DNA of 64,000 nt, taken from NCBI RefSeq assembly GCF_004014715.1, contig NZ_CP034834.1, positions 310,001 through 374,000 of the forward strand, given 5' to 3'. The position numbers and the translations under genes are program-made. This document shows, one piece after another, positions 43,940 through 54,520 of the stretch. The notes under the pieces were generated by a model. It did no database searches and was not told where the DNA came from. It worked only from the letters and a program-made list of their open reading frames with translations. How positions within the stretch are numbered: position 1 is the stretch's first letter; each line of letters begins with the position of its first letter. The stretch comes from Pseudoalteromonas sp. R3 (GTDB lineage: Bacteria > Pseudomonadota > Gammaproteobacteria > Enterobacterales > Alteromonadaceae).

Positions 43940-44837
43940 GCAAAACTCTCTCTATGTGTCAGTGTCGGATGGACACCAGTTGCACCTTCGCCATATTTAT
44001 CATGAGCAAGCTATGGGGCCGGCGGTATTGTTGTTACACGGCGCTGTGGAGAATGGAAAGATTTTTTACACCCACAGTAATAAAGGGCTTGCGCCTTTTT
44101 TGGCCGAACATGGTTATCAGTGTTTCGTGGCAGATTTGCGTGGCAGGGGGGAGAGTAAGCCGGCGATCAGCAAAGGAGATCGGCATGGACAGACAGAATC
44201 GATAGTTGAGGATATCCCCGCCATTTTAAGATTTATCACAGATAAAACAGGTAAACGGCCACAGTTTTGGGTCGCTCACTCATGGGGTGGTGTGCTATTA
44301 AATAGTGTACTTGCCCGGTTTGAACGTGAGAGTGAGCATGTCAGTGCTTGCGTATACTTTGGGACAAAACGTAGCCTCTATAATCGTCATCCAGAAAAGC
44401 TGCTTAAAGCGAATGTGATCTGGTACACACTGGCGTTTTGGCAGGTTAACAAGCATGGCTATCTGCCGGCCCGGCAGCTTAAGTGGGGCTCGGACAATGA
44501 AACGCGCAAGTCTCACGAACAAAGCGTGCAGTGGGCAAAGCGCAAACCCTGGGTTGATAGTGATGATGGTTTTGATTATGCCGCGGCACTTCGAAGTCGC
44601 GCACTACCACCGACTTTGCACATAGCAGGAGTCAAAGATAAGGCACTTGCACAGCCCATTGACATTAAAAAGTTTATGGCTGAGTCAGGCACAGGCGTTC
44701 AGGAGATCAAAGTATATGGCCGACGCTATGGTCACCGGCACGACTATGATCACATTAATATGCTGACTCATAGCGGTGCACGTCAGGATCAGTTTTCAGA
44801 CCTGCTGGCCTGGTTTGAAAACTATAAAGAAGCCTGA
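43932..44837 (+). CDS. Alpha/beta hydrolase
   Basis: The 301-residue serine hydrolase has the oxyanion HG motif (LLLHGAVENG), a nucleophile elbow AHSWGG (Ser about residue 117), an acid near AGVKDKAL and a catalytic His in YDHINML. The DLRGRGES motif is typical of lysophospholipase- and esterase-like members. No signal peptide is present, so it is cytosolic. It ends one base from the convergent TPR sulfotransferase gene. The substrate is unknown. Confidence 0.85.
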   Translation: MIKQNSLYVSVSDGHQLHLRHIYHEQAMGPAVLLLHGAVENGKIFYTHSNKGLAPFLAEHGYQCFVADLRGRGESKPAISKGDRHGQTESIVEDIPAILRFITDKTGKRPQFWVAHSWGGVLLNSVLARFERESEHVSACVYFGTKRSLYNRHPEKLLKANVIWYTLAFWQVNKHGYLPARQLKWGSDNETRKSHEQSVQWAKRKPWVDSDDGFDYAAALRSRALPPTLHIAGVKDKALAQPIDIKKFMAESGTGVQEIKVYGRRYGHRHDYDHINMLTHSGARQDQFSDLLAWFENYKEA

Positions 44838-46325
44838 CTAGACAGGTGAATTTACACCAGAGTGCGCTGAAGCCAGCTCCTTATTGATCTGCGTCTCAAA
44901 TTTTTTCCAGTTTATCAGAGGCGCTGCGTTCAGGGGTTTGCGGACCTGTGCTTTGCTTAATGTCGTGACGACTTTATGGCTTTTGTGGAACTCCATACAC
45001 TCCGGCTCGTATTTTTGGTACATAAAATTGAGGGCCTTTCTAATCTCTCGTTCAGGTTCCTCAAGTAGCTTTTCATAACTCAGAGTATGAATATTTCGGG
45101 GCAGCATGGCTTTAAAATGCGTCATTACATCGTCCGTCATGTCACTGTAAAGCTGGTACTCCTGCAAAGAGCAGAAATAGGGCTCATCTTCTGCGAAATG
45201 ATTACTATAGACTGACCAGGCATTGGGCATAAACTCTCTGGTTATATGTATAAAGCGAGCGTCAGGAAACATTTTATAGATCAGGCCAATATTCTGAAAA
45301 TTTGCTGGCAGCTTGTTTATCACCGCCTCTTCTGCAACACGGTGTCGCTTAATCTCATCAACGTACAAATTACGGCAATGATCGAGCATGGAGGTACTGA
45401 GTGTTTTTACGCAGTCCGGAAACGGGGCCTCGTTACGCATGCTCAGATAGGGAACAATATCGTCACTGATCACCGTACTCTCGCCCATAGAGCCAACCTG
45501 TGAGTGTTGGATCAGCATTTGTTCCAGCAAGGTGGAACCTGTCCGTGGCAGGCCGACGATAAACACGGGTGTAAAAGTCGCTTTTACTTTGTCCGCAGGC
45601 TTGTTAAAGAAGTCTTGATTAAAACTCTGCTTCAGGTATTCGAAAAAGGGTTGCATAGCAGATGTATGGAAATCGCACAGTTCGTGCTGAGCTGAATTCG
45701 CTTGCTGATAATGACTAAACGCAGTGTCTACGTCTGATAACTTCTCATAGGCTTTGGCTTTTGCGTAGTGGACCACTATCTGTACTCTTGGGTTGTCGAT
45801 ATCGGCAGCCAATGAATCGAGTAGCGTCAGATAGTCGTTGAGCTTCTCACCTTCAGTCAGTTTGATCAACTCGTGGAGCATAAAGACGGTAATCGCAGAG
45901 TGGGGGCAGGATAAGCCGGCCTCGAAGACGTTTCGAGCGTTATCGATAAAGCCATAGTCCAGGTAAAACTGACCCAGATGGTAGTGGGCCTGTGCATTAT
46001 GTCTTGCTACGCTTAACGTATATTCGAGTACAGTTTTGGCATCAACGGGCGACCCGACGGCAATAAATGCATCGGCCAGCGCATACAAGGGATCGAGCAT
46101 TTTTGGTAAATGTTCGCATGCACGCTTTAAATAGTATATGGCGTTATCATATTGCTCTAGTCGCATACAGATCCTGCCAAGACCAAACAGGGCTTTGCCA
46201 TTTTTTGGGTTTTGTTTCAGGACTTGTTTAAACATGAACTCGGCTTCACGTAAACGATTTTCTTCGAGTAATTCTGAGGCTCTTTCTAGCAGTAACATGT
46301 GGTTATAGAGAAGTTTTTTATACAT
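44838..46325 (-). CDS. TPR-repeat sulfotransferase family protein
   Basis: The 495-residue protein has N-terminal tetratricopeptide repeats (about residues 15-230, e.g. KALFGLGRICMRLEQYDNAI) and a C-terminal sulfotransferase domain. The 5'-phosphosulfate loop is FIVGLPRTGSTLLEQ (about 255-269), and the 3'-phosphate region is FIHITREFMPNAWS. It would transfer sulfate from PAPS to an unknown acceptor. It lies downstream of a TonB-dependent receptor gene on the same strand, separated by a terminator hairpin; similar receptor/sulfotransferase neighbours are common in marine Alteromonadales. Confidence 0.85.
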   Translation of the reverse strand: MYKKLLYNHMLLLERASELLEENRLREAEFMFKQVLKQNPKNGKALFGLGRICMRLEQYDNAIYYLKRACEHLPKMLDPLYALADAFIAVGSPVDAKTVLEYTLSVARHNAQAHYHLGQFYLDYGFIDNARNVFEAGLSCPHSAITVFMLHELIKLTEGEKLNDYLTLLDSLAADIDNPRVQIVVHYAKAKAYEKLSDVDTAFSHYQQANSAQHELCDFHTSAMQPFFEYLKQSFNQDFFNKPADKVKATFTPVFIVGLPRTGSTLLEQMLIQHSQVGSMGESTVISDDIVPYLSMRNEAPFPDCVKTLSTSMLDHCRNLYVDEIKRHRVAEEAVINKLPANFQNIGLIYKMFPDARFIHITREFMPNAWSVYSNHFAEDEPYFCSLQEYQLYSDMTDDVMTHFKAMLPRNIHTLSYEKLLEEPEREIRKALNFMYQKYEPECMEFHKSHKVVTTLSKAQVRKPLNAAPLINWKKFETQINKELASAHSGVNSPV

Positions 46326-46336
46326 GATAGAAATAA

Positions 46337-46368
46337 AAAGGGGAAATAGCTATAGCTACTTCCCCTTT
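46337..46368 (-). terminator. Intrinsic terminator after TonB receptor gene
   Basis: The 14-base stem (one mismatch) aaaggggaaatagc / gctacttcccctttg has a four-base loop. On the minus strand it is followed by tttttattt. It separates the receptor gene from the sulfotransferase gene. Confidence 0.85.
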
Positions 46369-48828
46369 GTTTCTGGGTTACAGTAAGTCGTTAGAATGTG
46401 TAGGTTGCTTTCACGTAGTAGAAGCCACCATTGATCCCAAATGGAGACGTTTCATAATAGATACCGCCCCAGTTGTTGGCTGGTGTTAACTCTGTTTTAC
46501 CTTCCTCCAGGAAGTCGACAACTTTTTCAGCATCTTGATCGAAGATGTTGTTTGCACCGACTGTCAGGCTGATGTTTTCAGTCGCAAAGTAAGTTAGCTC
46601 GGCATCGAACGTGAAGCTAGGATCGGCCATGATAGCTGTTGCATCATAGTCTACGTGTACGCCTTGATACTCACCATAGTAGTTGTAACGAAGGAAGCCT
46701 GAGAAGTCTTCCCACTGTTGCGTCCAGGTATAGGTTGCTCTGTGTTCTGGCAAGTCTTTTTCCAGGCGCGCTACCTTGAAGTCACCGGTTATCTCTGAGA
46801 ACTTATCAACTTTGGTTTCATTCCAGTTATATGCAGCACTGAATGTCGCAAAGCCACCCAACAGATCCATAGAATAGTTCGCAACTATATCTACACCCTG
46901 AGTTGTGGTATCGAAGTCGTTGGTAAAGAAAGAGACCTGCGCTATGCTATCCACATTTGGAACACCATCCGCTTTTAATGCCGCTTTTTGTTCCAGCGTT
47001 AAATCGACCTTTTTTGACTGGCTCAGACGATCTTCAACTTCAATATTGTAATAGTCTATGGTCAGGAACAAATCGCCCGACTGATAGACTGCACCAAAGG
47101 TGTAACTTTGCGACTCTTCCGGTTGCAGCTCACTACCACCGAGTATTTGTGAAACCGGGTTGGTTGGTGGTAATAGTGCCGAGTCAACCAGTACACCGCT
47201 GCTCAGGTTAGTTTGAACGTTACTGACATTGGCCTGGCCAACGGTCGGTGCACGGAAACCGGTACTCAGCGAGCCGCGTAGCGCCAGATCTTCTGTGGCG
47301 TGATATTGCCAGGTTACTTTGTAGTTGGTTGTTGACCCAAAGGTATCATAGTCCTCGTAGCGCAATGCCCAACCCATCAGGAACTCTTCAGTAAACGGCG
47401 TCTCGATATCGATATAGGCTGCGTAGCTGCGGCGTGAGAACTCACCACCTTGTGACGGTTTAAAGCCAGGGAAACCGTTAGAGCCTATGCCAAACCCTTG
47501 CTGTGTTAAAGGGCCCGCGGTAAATGAGGGCTCATCACCCGGGATTACTTCAAAGGTTTCTTCTTTCCATTCCAGACCACCAGCAACGTTAACATCGTAA
47601 GCGAGGCCAAAATCATAGCCTTTCGAAAAATCAGCATTAAAGTTCTTCTCAAGCTGAATATATTTGCCTGGACTGAAATCCATTGGCGTGTCAGGACCCA
47701 TAGAGGCGTTAATGGTGTTGGTGATAAAGTAGCGAGACTCGTTACGGCCTACTGAACCGCTGAAGTCATAATATGCTCCTTCCATAAAACCGCTTGTGAA
47801 CTCACCTTTGGTACCTATGGTAAGAGACGTATCAGTGATATTACCGCCGAAGAAAGGCGTAAAACCTGCGGGCAGCATGTTGTTAAAGGCAAAACAATTT
47901 GCCGCGGCAAGCGAATCCAGTGCTGCCTGATCCGGTAAGCCATTTGCTTGTAGCTCAACAACGGGGCAGTTGATCTGCTGGTCGTACCCATCCAGAGAAC
48001 CCACTAAGATAGTCGGTGTTGCATCATCCCACAGTTTTTGCTGATCTTCGTCGGTTAGATGACGCCTGGTTGGCGTGCCATTAACGTTACGGATCACACC
48101 GTTATAAACCTGTCCACGTGTGGTTGGGTTACGATAGTAGAAGCCGCCTTTGACATCCCGCTCTGAATAGTTACCGAACATATAGAACTGGGAGTCGTTG
48201 GTCAGCTCAAGTCCGACATTACCAAACAAGGTGATGTCGTCGTTGATTTCTGGTGCACCCCAGACCTGAGCCGGGTCTCTCACACCTTCTAAACCTGCAT
48301 CAATAAGAGCTTGTGCATCCGGACGTTGTACGCTGCGGCTGGTTGGATCGGCTTCTTTATACTGAAAACTTAAGTTTGCAAAGCCCTGGTCAGTGAATGG
48401 CAGACCAATGTTACCCTCTACCGTAGTTGTATCACCGTCGCCTTCATAGTATTGGCCTTGTTTGACTGAGATACTACCGCCTTCAGAGGCATCTTTAAGT
48501 ACAAAGTTGAGTACCCCGGCGATGGCATCTGAACCGTACTGAGCTGCCGCGCCGTCACGTAATACTTCAACCTGTTTCAATGCAATGCTGGGGATTACGG
48601 AAATATCCGGACCCTGAGCACCATCGTTAATGCCTCCACCCAAAAACGCGATGACAGATGAGCGATGACGGCGTTTACCATTAAGTAGAATTAAGGTTGA
48701 ATCAGCGGGCAGACCGCGCAAGTTGGCCGGACGTATCAAACTCGCCGCATCACTAATTGGGTTAGCGTGAACGTTTAGTGAGGGCACTGAACCTTTGAGC
48801 AATTCCAGCATGTCGTCGCCACCAGCCT

Positions 48829-49876
48829 GGCAGGTTCAACTTGGAAGTGCACCAACTTTTTCATTATAGATTTCAAATGGAGTTTTGTAATCAAGGCACC
48901 TCCTGGGCCTTGAGTTTAAATTATGCTCTATTTCTTGAATCTGTTTGTTGGTTACAGTTGAGAAATCAGTACCTTTGGGCAGATACCTTCGAATTAGGCT
49001 ATTTATCTGCTCAACAGCTCCTTTTTCCCAACTATGGTAGGGCTGGCAAAAGTAAGAATCACACTGCAATGTCCCGTTTACCTTTATGTGCTGAGCATTT
49101 TCAGACCCATTATCATAAGTAATCGATTGAACAAATCCTGCGGGGTGTGAACTTAGGCGTTTTATTATTGCATTGCTTGTTACTAATGCACTCTTGGAGC
49201 TTAGCTTGGTTATATGCACTAGCCGTGTTGCTCTTTCTATGATGACATTCAGTGCCGATTTCTTGTGCTTAGATACTACGGAATCGCTCTCCCAGTGGCC
49301 TAATTGGGAGCGCTCATTTATAAATGTGGGCCGTTCCAGGATGCTTGTTTTCATTGAGCATTTTTTGCTATATCGACGTGATGGATACTTTTTTCTGCGC
49401 TTTTTGTGTTTTCTAGCCAAGCACGCTATGAGTTCAGGAGGCGAACTGTAAACGAACTGATAGATTGATTCATGGCACACATAGGGAGCTTCATTAGTAA
49501 GCTTGAGACGTCCTGATATAATCTGAGGGGACCAGCCTTTCCTGAGCTTATCTAACACATACAGCCGTGTCTCAGAAGTCTTCAGCTTTTCACGTTGAGC
49601 ACGCTTACTCATCCTGGCCTTGTACATATCATGAGCTGGATTTGGATAGTATGTTGGCACGTAATAGTCATAGATATTCCTTTTGAGCTCTCTACTAATA
49701 GTGGAATGAGAGCGATTTAGTAAACGTGCAATTTCACGTATCGTTTTATCCTGATAGTGAGACCAATTAAAAATAAGCTTCCGCTCTTGATGACTCAAAT
49801 GACAGTATTTTTGACCCATTTTGCACCTCCAAAATAGCTAACTTGAACTATAGTGGTGCACTTCAATTTAGAACAT
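48829..49876. mobile_element. IS30-family insertion sequence
   Basis: The element is about 1.05 kb and encodes one transposase. The ends carry imperfect inverted repeats of about 23 bases (left gttcaacttggaagtgcacc from 48834; right the complement of gttctaaattgaagtgcacc ending at 49874). The interrupted receptor gene shows the short repeat agcct on both sides (48824-48828 and 49877-49881), a candidate target duplication. The exact boundary is uncertain by a few bases. Insertion into a coding frame with both gene halves still recognisable suggests a recent event. Confidence 0.85.
48836..49819 (-). CDS. IS30-family transposase
   Basis: The 327-residue transposase has an N-terminal HTH (REIARLLNRSHSTISREL) and an integrase-core DDE domain: first Asp in LGHWESDSVV, second in SITYDNGSENA, Glu in YHSWEKGAVEQIN, all in typical IS30 settings. 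The stop codon lies almost inside the terminal repeat. It is full length and presumably active. Confidence 0.95.
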   Translation of the reverse strand: MGQKYCHLSHQERKLIFNWSHYQDKTIREIARLLNRSHSTISRELKRNIYDYYVPTYYPNPAHDMYKARMSKRAQREKLKTSETRLYVLDKLRKGWSPQIISGRLKLTNEAPYVCHESIYQFVYSSPPELIACLARKHKKRRKKYPSRRYSKKCSMKTSILERPTFINERSQLGHWESDSVVSKHKKSALNVIIERATRLVHITKLSSKSALVTSNAIIKRLSSHPAGFVQSITYDNGSENAQHIKVNGTLQCDSYFCQPYHSWEKGAVEQINSLIRRYLPKGTDFSTVTNKQIQEIEHNLNSRPRRCLDYKTPFEIYNEKVGALPS

Positions 49877-50101
49877 AGCCTTGCTTAAATCATCGCCACC
49901 TATGATGTCGATTGGTACGGGTGAATCACCCACGGAACGCGGTGCTGCGCGGGAGCCTACGACCGCAATTTTCTCAATTTTTTTATCAGCGCCAGCATCA
50001 GCCTCTTCAGCCTGAACGCTGGTTACAGCCAATCCCATTGTTGCAGTAGACGCCAAAGCAAATTTAATCGCACGACTTAGCGCATTTGTTTGTAGTTTCA
50101 T

Positions 50102-50547
50102 CCTGTTTCCCCAGATATTATATGTTGTCATAATTCACAATATACATAACTTGCACCTTACTTATTAACTAGGCATGTACTCACCATTAAAGATAATTGC
50201 AAATATGTTCACTGCACAGTTAAAGGTAGCAGTGAATTTAACAAGGTCAAATTTTCAAGTAACTTTTTGTTTGTGGTGCAAAAAATGAGCTTTTTCGTTG
50301 TTTTTATGGGTACTGAACAAGTTGAAATAAACTCACCAAATTCGCATTATTGCGTATTTTGATGTGTTTCTTGGGTGGGATACTCAAAACATACCTTGTT
50401 AAAAGCTTCAACTTGCCAGCTGCACTGAGTCGTTATGTTTCTCATTGCTAGCAAAATGATGAGGCCCTTCTTAGTGTCTGAGCGCGCTAACGCCCCGTTT
50501 TTATTTCTGCTACTATTGGAGGTACTATGGTTCCCCAAAGTATGTGA
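50102..50547. other. Intergenic region upstream of the interrupted receptor
   Basis: The roughly 450 bases separate the receptor gene (minus) from a small plus-strand gene. The AT-rich part near 50130-50330 should hold the receptor promoter. A 63-codon minus-strand frame at 50347-50538 looks random and is not accepted. Confidence 0.5.
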
Positions 50548-50919
50548 ATGCGATTAATTAAAGTAGTACATAAAGCCCCAATTCGGGTCGTAAGGATCAG
50601 TAAGAAACGCCAACAATTAAGGCTTCGGCGTGCGCTTGTAGGTTTAAAACTTGCTTTGGCCCAGGAAAAACAAGAAACACGCGAAATGCTGGATATTTAC
50701 AAACGTTATCCGCAAGGAGGGGTGTCTAAACAAGAGCTGTCCGCGGCAAACCAGCAGTTTGTCGATATTTTGAAAGGATTGGGTCTTGGTGTATTCGCTT
50801 TATTGCCTTTTGCGCCTATCACCATCCCTTTGATTGTCAAGCTCGGACAGTGGCTGGGTGTCGATGTACTTCCCAGTTCTTTCTCATTGAATAAAAAGCC
50901 AAAAAGCAAAGAAAAATAA
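50548..50919 (+). CDS. Small LETM1-like protein
   Basis: The 123-residue protein starts with a very basic segment and a coiled-coil-like helix (residues 15-60). A C-terminal hydrophobic helix follows (LGLGVFALLPFAPITIPLIVKL), then LGQWLGVDVLPSSF. This ending resembles the bacterial LETM1-domain pattern. It is probably an inner-membrane protein; the function is unknown. It is alone between the receptor and the aminopeptidase gene. Confidence 0.6.
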   Translation: MRLIKVVHKAPIRVVRISKKRQQLRLRRALVGLKLALAQEKQETREMLDIYKRYPQGGVSKQELSAANQQFVDILKGLGLGVFALLPFAPITIPLIVKLGQWLGVDVLPSSFSLNKKPKSKEK

Positions 50920-51050
50920 CCTAGTAGAAGCCTGAAATCCGTTTGCCCGTCTATTATTGGCTTTTTATATCTCTTTATGCATCCAGTGAGTGAAATATTT
51001 TTCCCACCTTGGTATTCTCTTGTCAGGTTTATGTAATTCAAGAGGCACGT

Positions 51051-52418
51051 ATGAGTCATTTACTTGTTCACTCATCACAAGGAATACCGGTACATTTTAT
51101 TAAGGAAAGTCAGCTAGGCGAATGGTTAGGGGAAAACGCGCCACAAGCCAAAAATATCACGCTGGCTACCAGACAAAAAGCGCAGAAGACACTATTGATC
51201 CCAGATGTTCAAAGCGGCGAAATCAGCGCCGTTTTGTGTGTGGTGGAGTCGCTGGATGATATGTGGCTGGCAGGGGACCTGTCCGCTCAACTGCCGCAAG
51301 GTACCTATCGTTTACAAGGGGATGAGGCGTTTGTTGAACAGGCCGCGCTTGGTTACCTGCTAGGTGCATATACATTCGACGCATACAAGAAGGCCTCCGC
51401 ACCGAGCGCCAAACTGGCCATTGAGTCAGAGGTCATGTTGAAAAAGTTGCAGGATCAGGCCGATGCTATTTATCTGGTCAGAGATTTGGTAAACACCCCG
51501 GCTGCTGACATGATGCCTCAGCATATGGCAGAGATCTGCATTGAGATGGCAGCGCAATTTGGCGCGCAGTTTTCTCAGATTGTGGGTGATGAATTGCTGG
51601 AAAATAACTATCCAACCATCCATATGGTTGGCAGAGCCAGCGAAAACAAGCCACGTTTACTCGATTTAAGTTGGGGTGATGAGGATGCACCTAAGCTAAC
51701 TTTGGTTGGTAAAGGTGTGTGTTTTGATTCCGGAGGCTTAGATCTTAAGCCAGCATCTGGCATGCGCAACATGAAAAAAGACATGGGCGGCGCAGCTCAC
51801 GTACTGGGCCTTGCCCATATGATTATGGCGGCCGGGTTACCTGTGCGTCTGCGAGTATTAATACCTGCGGTTGAAAATGCTGTGTCGCGTAACGCATTTC
51901 GCCCCGGGGATGTCATCCAGACGCGTAAAGGCCTGACGGTCGAAATTGACAACACAGACGCAGAAGGTCGCCTGGTATTATGTGATGCTCTGGCGGAAGC
52001 GCAATCGGAACAGCCTGATCTGTTAATCGACTTCGCGACCTTGACTGGTGCATGTCGAATTGCATTGGGTACAGAATTACCGGGCTTCTACAGTACTGAT
52101 CAGGACGTGGCTAATGCGATGATTGCACAGGGCAATACGCTTCAGGATCCTATCTGGCAGCTGCCGTTGTTTGATCAGTATAAAGCACTGTTTAAGAGCG
52201 ATGTGGCCGACATGGCGAACTGTGGATCAACCCCGTTTGGTGGCTCTATCACCGCAGCTCTGTATCTGAAAGAGTTTGTTGAACCAGAGCAGACTCCCTG
52301 GGTACATTTTGATGTGATGGCTTGGAACTTGCGCTCGCTTCCGGGCAGACCTGTTGGCGGTGAAGGACTTGGTTTAAGAGCCACTTTTGCCTACCTTGAA
52401 CAGCGCTATGCATCATAG
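51051..52418 (+). CDS. Leucyl aminopeptidase family (M17) protein
   Basis: The 455-residue M17 metallo-aminopeptidase has the di-metal and catalytic motifs: KGVCFDSGGLDLKP (Lys/Asp ligands), KKDMGGAAHVLG, and the signature NTDAEGRLVLCDAL. The N-terminal domain is the variable one. It removes N-terminal residues from peptides in the cytosol. The ATG at 51051 follows a weak agaggc site; the 14-residue extension from 51009 is not family-like. A strong terminator follows at 52443. Confidence 0.93.
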   Translation: MSHLLVHSSQGIPVHFIKESQLGEWLGENAPQAKNITLATRQKAQKTLLIPDVQSGEISAVLCVVESLDDMWLAGDLSAQLPQGTYRLQGDEAFVEQAALGYLLGAYTFDAYKKASAPSAKLAIESEVMLKKLQDQADAIYLVRDLVNTPAADMMPQHMAEICIEMAAQFGAQFSQIVGDELLENNYPTIHMVGRASENKPRLLDLSWGDEDAPKLTLVGKGVCFDSGGLDLKPASGMRNMKKDMGGAAHVLGLAHMIMAAGLPVRLRVLIPAVENAVSRNAFRPGDVIQTRKGLTVEIDNTDAEGRLVLCDALAEAQSEQPDLLIDFATLTGACRIALGTELPGFYSTDQDVANAMIAQGNTLQDPIWQLPLFDQYKALFKSDVADMANCGSTPFGGSITAALYLKEFVEPEQTPWVHFDVMAWNLRSLPGRPVGGEGLGLRATFAYLEQRYAS

Positions 52419-52442
52419 CCAACCTGTCTGAGGACAAAAATA

Positions 52443-52465
52443 AAAAGGGCCACAGTGGCCCTTTT
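52443..52465 (+). terminator. Intrinsic terminator after the M17 gene
   Basis: The hairpin aaaagggccac-a-gtggccctttt is followed by tttaatg. It lies 25 bases past the aminopeptidase stop. Confidence 0.88.
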
Positions 52466-52539
52466 TTAATGTTTCTAAATAAGGAAAATCTGGGAGGTCA
52501 GGTTGCTAAAATTTTTAAAAGTTTTACAGTATCCCAGAT

Positions 52540-53684
52540 TTGCCTCTTATCCTGAGTATCATTTTGTCCCTATTTAAACCTCATCAGTCTGACCAGGCAC
52601 CGCTCGAACCCGAGTCTTCAGCACTACCGCATTTGTCTAAGCAATTCTGGAGCTTGCAAATCGCGGGTTGGTTGGGTTACGCAGCCGTCGTGTTTTTGGC
52701 GATTATTCAGCCTCAGTTTGATTCACCAGGTTTTAATTTGCCGGGCCAGGTGCTCAACCTGAGTGTCGAAAGCCTCAGTGGGTTTTTGCTGTCTTATCTT
52801 CAATGGCTGTTTATTCGCAAAATCATCCATCAGCCGTTGCAGCGCACTTTGGTTATTAGTTTTCTTTCTGCAGCCTTGTTGGGGCTCATTTACAACATCA
52901 TTAAGCTTGCCAGTTATAAAGTCATTGTTCATGACCAGCACTGGAACCAAGCCTGGAATATGCTGGAATTTGGCGGCTGGTTGTTGTTTTCATTGACCAC
53001 TATGTTTGTCTGGACGTCGATATTTTTTATCATGCTGTATAACAGTAGATTGCAAAAAGAGCACGAACGTTTGCTCAGAGCACAGACCCAGGCAAAAGAT
53101 GCTCAGCTACAAATGCTGCGTTATCAGCTCAATCCGCATTTTATGTTTAATACCATGAATGCCATTTCAACTTTGATCCTCAAAGAGGATAACGACACGG
53201 CATCAGAAATGCTTGATAAGCTGTGTGATTTCTTCCGTCATTCACTTGAGGCTACACAGCGCAGTAGGATCTCTTTGCAGGAAGAAGTTCAGCTGATCGA
53301 GTTGTATCTGGCAATAGAAAAAGTTCGTTTTGGACAACGGTTGTCAGTTCGCTATGCGATTGAACCTGAGGTGCAGAAGGCACTGGTGCCGAACATGTTA
53401 TGTCAGCCTGTGGTTGAAAATGCTATCAAGTATGCAATTGAACCAAGCAAGCAGGGGGAGAAGTCAGCATATTGGCAAAACAGCGGGCGAAGCAACTCGT
53501 TATCGAAATTTCAGACAGTGGCACCGGTGGCAATGCCATGACCGAAAAAGGGTTTGGGATCGGGCTTAACAATGCTAAATCGCGACTGGATATGATGTAT
53601 AGCGGTAATTTCACCGTCTCTTTGAATAAGAATGCAGCCGGGGGCAATACTGTGACCTTAGTGCTGCCATATGAGGTTGACTGA
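52540..53684 (+). pseudogene. LytS-type sensor histidine kinase, frameshifted
   Basis: Two frames make a LytS/YehU-type kinase of about 380 residues: four membrane helices (about residues 35-165), a short coiled coil, the His_kinase signature QLNPHFMFNTMNAIS (phospho-His about residue 204) and a HATPase domain. The break is at the GGGGG run 53454-53458. One extra G gives ...SKQGGEVSILAKQRAKQLVIEISDSG..., joining the G-box (GFGIGLNNAKSRL) in the other frame. The start is uncertain: the frame opens at TTG 52540 without a ribosome binding site, while a strong ggaggt lies before TTG 52503 in another frame. The response regulator gene starts three bases after its stop. The signal is unknown. Confidence 0.85.
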
Positions 53685-53686
53685 TC

Positions 53687-54520
53687 ATGACAAAACCACT
53701 CACAGCTCTTATCGTAGACGATGAGCCTCTGGCACTGGAAGGGCTGAGCCTGAGGTTGGCAAAGATCCCTGAAATTGAGGTGATAGGCCAGGCTGAAAAC
53801 GGGGATGATGCAATCCGCTTGTGTCATGAATTGTGTCCTGATGTGTTATTTTTGGATTTGCAGTTGCCCGGTCTCAATGGGATCGAAGTGGTACAGGCAA
53901 TACAGGCCGATGTATTACCTATGGTGGTTTTTGTTAGTGCATATAGCGATTATGCGCTGGAGGCATTTGAGCTCAACGCGATCGATTATGTATTGAAGCC
54001 TGCTAACCTGGGACGCTTACAAAAAACCGTGACCCGGATCCTGGAACGTCGACAGCCACGTCATGCCGAACAAGAGAAATACCGCCTGCTACAGGCACTC
54101 ACTGAAACCTCGGGGCTGGCGGTCGCAGAGTTAGAGTCCTGGCTGGAAACTGATAACCCGTTGCCTGCCAGTCAGGACAAAGAATTGGTCATCAAAAACA
54201 ATGACAATGAGCAGGTATTTGTGCCCATGAATACAATCCGCTGGATTGACGCAGCCGGAGATTACATGTGTGTACATACGGATTTAGACACTCATGTTTT
54301 GCGCATTACTATGAAAAAGTTGCAAACTTTACTGGATGAAACTCAGTTTGCCCGGATCCATAAATCCACCATAGTTAATTTAAGCCATGTCACCGCCATT
54401 AAACCTATGCGAAACAACGAGAGCCTGGTCACACTCAAAGATCAGGTAGAACTGAAAGTCAGTCGTAATTATAGCAGGGCATTACAGCAGTTTGTTGCCA
54501 AAAAGAAAACGCTCAGCTAG
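53687..54520 (+). CDS. LytTR-family response regulator
   Basis: The 277-residue protein has an N-terminal receiver (VDDEPLALEGL; phospho-acceptor Asp in LFLDLQLPG, about residue 58) and a C-terminal LytTR DNA-binding domain (IRWIDAAGDYMCVHT, ARIHKSTIVNLSHV). It forms a two-component pair with the preceding LytS-type kinase. Targets are unknown; LytTR proteins bind paired direct repeats upstream of their genes. Confidence 0.93.
   Translation: MTKPLTALIVDDEPLALEGLSLRLAKIPEIEVIGQAENGDDAIRLCHELCPDVLFLDLQLPGLNGIEVVQAIQADVLPMVVFVSAYSDYALEAFELNAIDYVLKPANLGRLQKTVTRILERRQPRHAEQEKYRLLQALTETSGLAVAELESWLETDNPLPASQDKELVIKNNDNEQVFVPMNTIRWIDAAGDYMCVHTDLDTHVLRITMKKLQTLLDETQFARIHKSTIVNLSHVTAIKPMRNNESLVTLKDQVELKVSRNYSRALQQFVAKKKTLS

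Larger units (their letters stand above)
46391..50101 (-). pseudogene. TonB-dependent receptor gene interrupted by an IS30-family element
   Basis: The N-terminal part (ATG 50101 with cagg site; signal peptide to SVQAEE, TonB box IEKIAVVGS, plug start VPIDIIGGDDLSKA) is cut after about 74 codons. The plug resumes past the insertion as GGDDMLELLKGSVPSLN (a frame beginning near 48830) and the barrel continues to 46391 (final ATYTF). Without the insertion it would be a receptor of about 890 residues, of the type with 'RPANLRGLPADSTLILLNG' plugs. Its ligand is unknown. The 3' part could be expressed only from a new promoter and lacks a signal peptide, so the gene is presumably inactive. Confidence 0.9.

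Noticed and set aside
50347..50538. 63-codon minus-strand frame upstream of the interrupted receptor
   Set aside because: Random-looking composition, no ribosome binding site, lies in a likely promoter region.
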